Source: Oenanthe sinensis (lineage: Eukaryota > Streptophyta > Magnoliopsida > Apiales > Apiaceae). From it: a DNA stretch of 64,000 bases. The stretch spans positions 19,723,631 to 19,787,630 of the forward strand of contig CM053802.1 in assembly GCA_028671895.1 (NCBI GenBank). Direction: 5' to 3'. Positions 58,901-64,000 of this stretch are shown here, one piece after another. Made by a program: the position numbers and the translations under genes. A model generated the notes under the pieces. The model did not search any database. It had not been told where the DNA came from and saw nothing but the letters and a program-made list of their open reading frames with translations. The stretch's first letter is position 1; each line of letters starts with the position of its first letter.

Positions 58901-61900
58901 TCAGGAATCATTCCGATTATAACCGTCATAATGTCCGTTTGCATATAGGCCTGTTTTGACCGAGAATTACGAACCGTCATACCATATTTTTGGACACCAC
59001 TGCCCATGTATGTGTAGCTCTTGCTTTGTAGTTTGTTTTGGTATAAAAAGCATGTCGATATGATTTACGGTTTAAGAGATAGTTCATTTTAGTGAAAGTC
59101 GCGCAAGGAAACCAAACTGCTGCCTTGTACTCACTTTGAAGCTACAAACAAATTACTTAAGAGTTGATTCAAATTATGAATTTTGGATGATAAATACCTT
59201 GGACAGTTAGTAAGATCACCAAAAAGGTTTCGTGTTAAAACAATAATTTTACGATTTTATAAAAATGTCAGAACCAAGGTTGCACAAGTGAAAAACCCCT
59301 TAAGGTGATGAATAGTCATGAACTTGGAATTTTGTTTAACTGATTTGGTTTCGAGAGTTGTTACGAACCGAACTTTAACGTAAGTGATTGACGAATATAA
59401 TGGACTTATAACGAAATAACGAACCAAGAACGAGATAATTATAGCGTTATTAAGAAGTTATATAAGTGCATGCATATTATTATTGAATTAAATCGTGAAA
59501 GGGATTGATCAAACGTTTTATGATAGTTTATAGATCGTCAGCTTAAAACCCGAGTCCCAACCACCCTAAGACCATCAAGAAAGTTTTCGAAACCTATGCT
59601 TTAAATATTACTGTTGTGTGTAAAAACTATTGATGTTTTGATGTTGTAATATGACTGTTATTTATTAATGTCGTTTCTAAGACTATAATCAGTGTGTGTT
59701 CATATATAAACTGTGGGGTCACTGCAGGTGAAGAATTATTATTTGTGACTTAAGTATTAAGTGATAATAATTGGAAAAAAGATAGTGTGATGGCCTGGAT
59801 CTCCAACCACGGATCTAGGGGCGACACAGAAATGGTATCAGAGCCTAGGATTATAACTCTCAGAAATGATAGCGAGTTAAGAACGATAAATCTAACTATT
59901 TTAATAATAAGAAGAACTCTCGCCGAGTTCGTTGTCGGGCTACCAGATGTAGTACTGGCATTAAAACCCACAAGGCAACTTTCAACCCCATTTAGTAACG
60001 TAACTTCTGGTATATTATAGGTACCCGAGGCCATAGAAGGTGAGGAGTTCGAGGCGCAGCATGATGCTGCATTGCTTGAGCCGGTAGAGGATCACGTTGA
60101 AGACCCATGGATACCTCGGGTGATGACCCAGAGGAAGATCCGGAGGAGCCAGCTGAGGACCCGAGCGATGGCCCCTAGGACGCCGACTGTAATTTTCCCT
60201 ATTCCCCTTACTGTTGCTGAGGATGAGCCTACTGATGAATACATCACCAATATCAACCCAATCATCAACCCTACCATTTTTAATACATTCATAAACTTCA
60301 TGAATACATCACCAACATTAATCCATAACAAACAACCATCAAGATCCAAACATTTAAAATCCAAATTCCATGAACTAACATGTACTTGAACATACTTGAA
60401 CATAACTTGAAACTACACTTATATCTCATCATAAATCAAAGGGTGGAGAATGTTTATACCTTTCTTGAATCTTTAACCACACTAACAATGGATTACAAGC
60501 CTTATAGAAGCCTTGATGTAGCCTTGAACACCTTAATCTTTCATGAAAAATCAAGAACACAACACTTGGTTATTATTCATTACTATTCTTACCGATCTTT
60601 GATCCAAGATTTGATCATGTTAATGACCATGGGTTACAATAAAACTTTGTACATTTCTTAGTTAAATTACTAGGAAGAGTTTAAGACCAACCTTGCAATT
60701 TATGGTGGAGGCTAGCTTGAATTTTGATTTCCTTTTCCCTTGGTTTCTTGGAAGGGTTAAATATGATGAAGAATAGGGAAAGAGAGCTTTTCTCTTACTT
60801 AGATACTTGTGTTTGTTAAAGTGTAATAAAGTGTGATGTTACGTGGGTGTATTTTCAAAGCATGACTTTAGTCCTTTGGCTTGTACTTTCAAAGCATGGC
60901 CTACGCTAGGAATAGTGTACTTCTCCCTTAATTTATGGAACCATGCATGCTTCCTTGACTTGGTTTTGTAGTAAATAGCTAGTTCTTTGTTTGGTTACTT
61001 GCTTGGTTGCTTCTCGTACTTAGCAATATTGCTTCTTCTCCCTTGCATGTATTTAAACCTTATCGTTTTATTCTTTACCGATTGATCTCAATGAAATATC
61101 CATTTTTATTCTGAAATGTTTTGTTGCGTAGTATTCACCATAATTGTTCTTAATACTTTAAATATGTTGGTTCAACTTATATCCAATAAAATTCTATGTT
61201 ATAGGATTTGTGTCATGTCGAGATTCTCGTGTTCCCTGATATCTCATAAATCACGAAACAAATAGTAAAAGTGAAAATCTTCGGATTCTGACGACTTTTA
61301 CATTCACTCATTTGTTTCATACAACAATATTACATCCCTAAATTTCCAATATTCCATCACTTACCTAGTGTGGGCTAAAAAGTTTTTCATGAATCCGTAG
61401 AATCACTATTCATCAATGTTTTGAATAATTACAAAAATTAGGGTTATTACAATAAAAATCTAAATGAAGCAATCATTTAAGTCCTAAGAGCAGAAATACA
61501 CATCCTGATCATAGAAGGATAGGGCACGAAGAGCACTCCTCCTTATTTAAAAAATGAAAATAATTATGCAAGAACTGATGGTACCCTCCTATTAGAACAA
61601 AATAACAAGTAAATAAAAATATCAAGTTCACAATGAAAAGTGCAAGGAAATACCAGGAGCTGCTCCAGAAAGCAGAAATATGCAAGCATGCTGACCATGA
61701 CAAGAATCGGTACATCTTGCCAGACTCTGTGAAGCAATAAACATAAACTTGTAATTATGTCACAATCACATTAAGAGATAATTAATAAAAAGTACACAAA
61801 AGCAAGATACAGCTCTGCAGAAATATCCGCCATTATACTAGCATCTAACCCTGCAAGTTACTTAAAAATCTCCTGGACTTCGCGAAGGCGATAATGTCTT

Positions 61901-64000
61901 ACGATCTGGAGATCCCCGCGGAGACGTATATCATTTCTCACTTTCACTGTGGTGTCAATTTTGGATCGGGAACTAATGGAACCTTAAAAATGGTTGAATG
62001 CAAGAATAAGATGTGCCTAAGAATTCATATACACATTAGATCCTATGGCAAGCTTTCTAGGTTCTAGCATACTAAGAAATACAAAATGTGAATTCATCGA
62101 CACAATTAAGTGAGATTAACTTGAAAGGAGAAGAACATGATTCAGAGTGCATCAATGTTTGTATGAAAAGGATATACAGCAGAATAAACAAAAGAAAGGG
62201 GACTTCCAGTCTTCAGGTGATTCTTATGCATCTTCTACTACATGAACATTTCACACATGCCTTTAATACAAAGTAACGAGAAATCAACACATTATATTGC
62301 ATAATAATATAATATTATATTCCATACGTAATTAACCACAGAGGGACTTATCCAAAAGTTGGTCCATCATCGTACCACCAAAGGTGTCACCAGGTAAAAT
62401 ATTAACATTGTTTTTATTTTTTAGTTCTATCAAAGGACAAGGATTTGATTCCTGACAGCTACAAAAAATTTAAAAAAAATGTTGTTTTTTTATACTTAAT
62501 TGTCAACCTTCATAATTGTGAGCATATGAAATTTTTTAACAATCAATAAAAAAAATGAAACTACGCAACTTAGTATCCCCTACACTTAGATAATTCTCTA
62601 TTATTTAAAATTATTAATGATGTGCTCCTAAATATTAGAATAAAATATTTAGTAGTATAGATAAGTAGAAGCTGAGCTCAACAAGATGACTGAACAAAAA
62701 ATTTGTGCATTGCACAGTTTGTAAGTAGTATAGATAAGACCTGAATCAATCAAAATGTACATAGATACAACCCATTTATTTTAAAAGACGACGGTTTACT
62801 ATCTGCTAATGACGAAGAAATTTAATGGATCACCAGACTGGTAGATAATTTCTAATGGTCTGTCAAACTTGCCTGTAACGAGAGACTACCCTCTGCTGTA
62901 CTATGGTAGGTGGCCTTCTAGTAACAGTCTGTGGATTTTGTATTTTTAATAAAGTTACTGCAAGGTTTCGAACATCCTGCTTGCAAACATCACAGGTCTT
63001 GTTTCCTTTAATGCTAAACCATTTAACAGCACAATCTCGATGAGCAAGTGCAAGCTCTCCTTTGCAGCTGCACTCCAACTTAAGAGTTTCACCTCCTTCC
63101 CCAAGCTCAACGAAACAAATTCTGCAAACTGCCTCTTCTTCAGGTATATCCTCAGCAGCATCTTCACTACCTAGATGAAAGTGCAGCATTCAAATAACAC
63201 AGCAATCATTCTTAAAGAAATTAATCAAGGACCAGAAGTAGTAACATTTTAGCATGTCAAAAAAGTTCACATTTCATCCCTAGTGTAGTTGATGCAAATA
63301 AAAAAATCTATGGAGCAATTTGTACATTGATTAAAAGCTCATGTACTTTTAGCTGGTAGAACTAAGCATTGGTTACAACAGAATCTTACATACAATTGAT
63401 GCCTCTTCTATATGTTCCTACAAAGTCTGACAACAGATATATGCATACAGCCTAGTGTCACTACGAGATCCGGTCACAAAGCAGCAGAACTGAAGTGCAC
63501 CATTAAATTAGACTTCTCTTTAGTCTGATAGATTACTATCTATATGTAGGTACAAATGCAATGAGAATGAAATTACCCGTTTCTGTTTCTGATATTTCTA
63601 GTGAAGTACTATTAACCAAGGTAGACCGAGGGGTTGCTGAGATTACACGGATTAAACCCCCCATAGAATCCATGCGTTTTAAGCTTCGAAGTTTAACATT
63701 TGTAGGAACTGACAAGGAGCGCGTCATGTGATGCTGAAGGGTACAACATTAAACAAAATCGAAAAGAAACACATAAAACAGAGGTAAATGTGGAGTTGGT
63801 CATAAGCAAACAAGTTCAAAATATTTACAAGGACCAGAAAAAAAACTCACAGAAGTTTTTGTATCATAATCCAGCTGCCTTTCCTGTACAGGGCCAATAC
63901 CTGAATTTGCAATTGGTGTCACTGGCAAGGAATGAGCTGATTTTGTTGGCGTAGAGAACAGAACTCTGTTGAGAGAGCATGACCTAGAAGTAGTAGGCTT
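55916..64000 (-). CDS. RING-CH (RINGv) membrane E3 ubiquitin ligase, 5' end outside window
   Basis: RING-CH proteins with C-terminal membrane helices are E3 ligases of endomembranes (MARCH-like). Exons seen: 64000-63851 (partial), 63733-63577, 63170-62873, 61726-61654, 56640-56550, 56283-56204 and 56125-55916, in phase. The zinc-binding domain reads CRICFVELGEGG, LECSCKGELALAHRDC and CDVCKQDVRNL, the C4HC3 pattern. It is followed by four hydrophobic segments (LVMVSMLAYFCFL, ISLPFSCVLGLISSM, FQFAIVILFAHIFY, AILSVLLSSFTGFGI) and a His/Gln-rich tail (QTQQHQHIYHHNHHQQSQV). The donor after 62873 is GCAAGT (a GC-AG intron); the other introns are GT-AG. The intron between 61654 and 56640 is about 5 kb, mostly a retroelement. 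No coding lesions seen. Confidence 0.92.
56765..59828 (+). repeat. Forward LTR (with nested hAT)
   Basis: Starts TGTAATAAC and ends GCGACACA just before the primer-binding site. Its first part matches the inverted copy at 60250-61452, apart from small indels and a segment of about 195 bp near 57660-57860 that the other arm lacks. After 58877 it continues into sequence absent from the other arm. Confidence 0.8.
58029..58799. mobile_element. Non-autonomous hAT element, 771 bp, nested in LTR
   Basis: The inverted terminal repeats TAGGGATGAGC (left) and GCTCATCCCTA (right) are perfect for 11 bp. The flanks carry the 8-bp duplication GATGTTGG (58021-58028 and 58800-58807). Both subterminal regions are rich in AAAACCG / CGGTTTT motifs, in inverted orientation relative to each other. 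No transposase is encoded. Confidence 0.95.
59833..60249 (+). other. Primer-binding site and gag-leader remnant
   Basis: TGGTATCAGAGCC at 59833-59845 is the initiator tRNA-Met primer-binding site. An acidic, proline-containing coding stretch (about 60020-60240, with EDPWIPR or DPEEDPEEPAEDPS depending on frame) resembles the N-terminal region of plant retroelement gag proteins. It stops abruptly where the inverted LTR begins. Confidence 0.7.
60250..61452 (-). repeat. Inverted partial LTR (U3 side)
   Basis: The reverse complement matches the first 1.2-1.3 kb of the forward LTR up to GGGTTGATATT, with scattered substitutions. It lacks the LTR's 3' part and has no adjoining polypurine tract. 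Confidence 0.8.
61727..62872. other. Intron of the RING-CH gene
   Basis: An intron of about 1.15 kb with a GC donor and AG acceptor. AT-rich; no element recognised. Confidence 0.6.

Larger units (their letters stand above)
56765..61452. mobile_element. LTR retroelement with two LTRs in inverted orientation
   Basis: The outer ends are inverted copies: TGTAATAACTCTAATTTTTG on the left and, on the right, the reverse complement of TGTAATAACCCTAATTTTTG. Both ends are bordered by the 5-bp duplication ATAAA (56760-56764 and 61453-61457), so the whole block looks like one insertion. Order: a forward LTR (56765-59828), primer-binding site TGGTATCAGAGCC (59833), a leader/gag-like segment (to about 60249), then an inverted LTR part (60250-61452). 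A 771-bp hAT is nested in the left LTR. No polymerase region remains. The LTR is about 2.3 kb without the hAT. The Ty3/gypsy assignment is an inference from the LTR size and the Met-type primer site. It lies in an intron of the RING-CH gene. Confidence 0.85.

Overview
The window is nuclear DNA of a flowering plant, most likely a eudicot. It is AT-rich, its genes are split by GT-AG introns, and it carries plant gene families (PsbP, UDP-glycosyltransferases, phytoene synthase, a plant-type PAT1) among many plant transposable elements and an old plastid DNA insertion. The genus cannot be named from sequence alone.

Layout. 1-9.5 kb is transposon-rich: a decayed MULE-like stretch, a CACTA element (3144-7864, TTT target duplication) that carries a ULP1-like protease gene and the C-terminal half of a TNP2 transposase and sits in exon-like host sequence, and a LINE ORF1 (DUF4283) scrap. 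10.4-12.55 kb is a phytoene synthase pseudogene that keeps its introns, with a hAT MITE at its first splice donor. 14.0-15.7 kb (-) is an intact four-exon PsbP gene. 17.1-26.2 kb (-) is a five-exon PAT1 mRNA-decay gene; its long introns hold a plastid psbD fragment, tandem repeats and a Tourist-type MITE.

28.4-41.8 kb is a UGT71-like glycosyltransferase cluster: two intact single-exon genes (35005-36477 and 40355-41812, both -) and four broken copies. The intact gene at 35-36.5 kb and the N-terminal fragment at 38.9-39.6 kb share a 256-bp identical tract inside otherwise diverged sequence, which suggests gene conversion. An N-terminal half and a C-terminal half of one UGT lineage lie about 6.8 kb apart, as if one gene had been split. 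43.0-45.1 kb is a LINE fragment (reverse transcriptase, zinc-binding and RNase H parts).

48.7-54.3 kb (+) is an intact ten-exon ERGIC/Erv41-type cargo-receptor gene with a complete 310-bp TRIM element in intron 6. Convergent to it, 55.9-64.0 kb (-, 5' end outside the window) is a RING-CH membrane E3 ligase gene. Its largest intron contains the oddest object here: a 4.7-kb retroelement flanked by a 5-bp ATAAA duplication whose two LTRs are in inverted orientation, with one primer-binding site and a gag-leader fragment between them and a 771-bp hAT element nested in one arm.

The genes do not form a pathway. PsbP (photosystem II), PAT1 (decapping), Erv41 (ER-Golgi) and the E3 ligase are separate housekeeping genes; the UGT array is the accessory, fast-evolving part.
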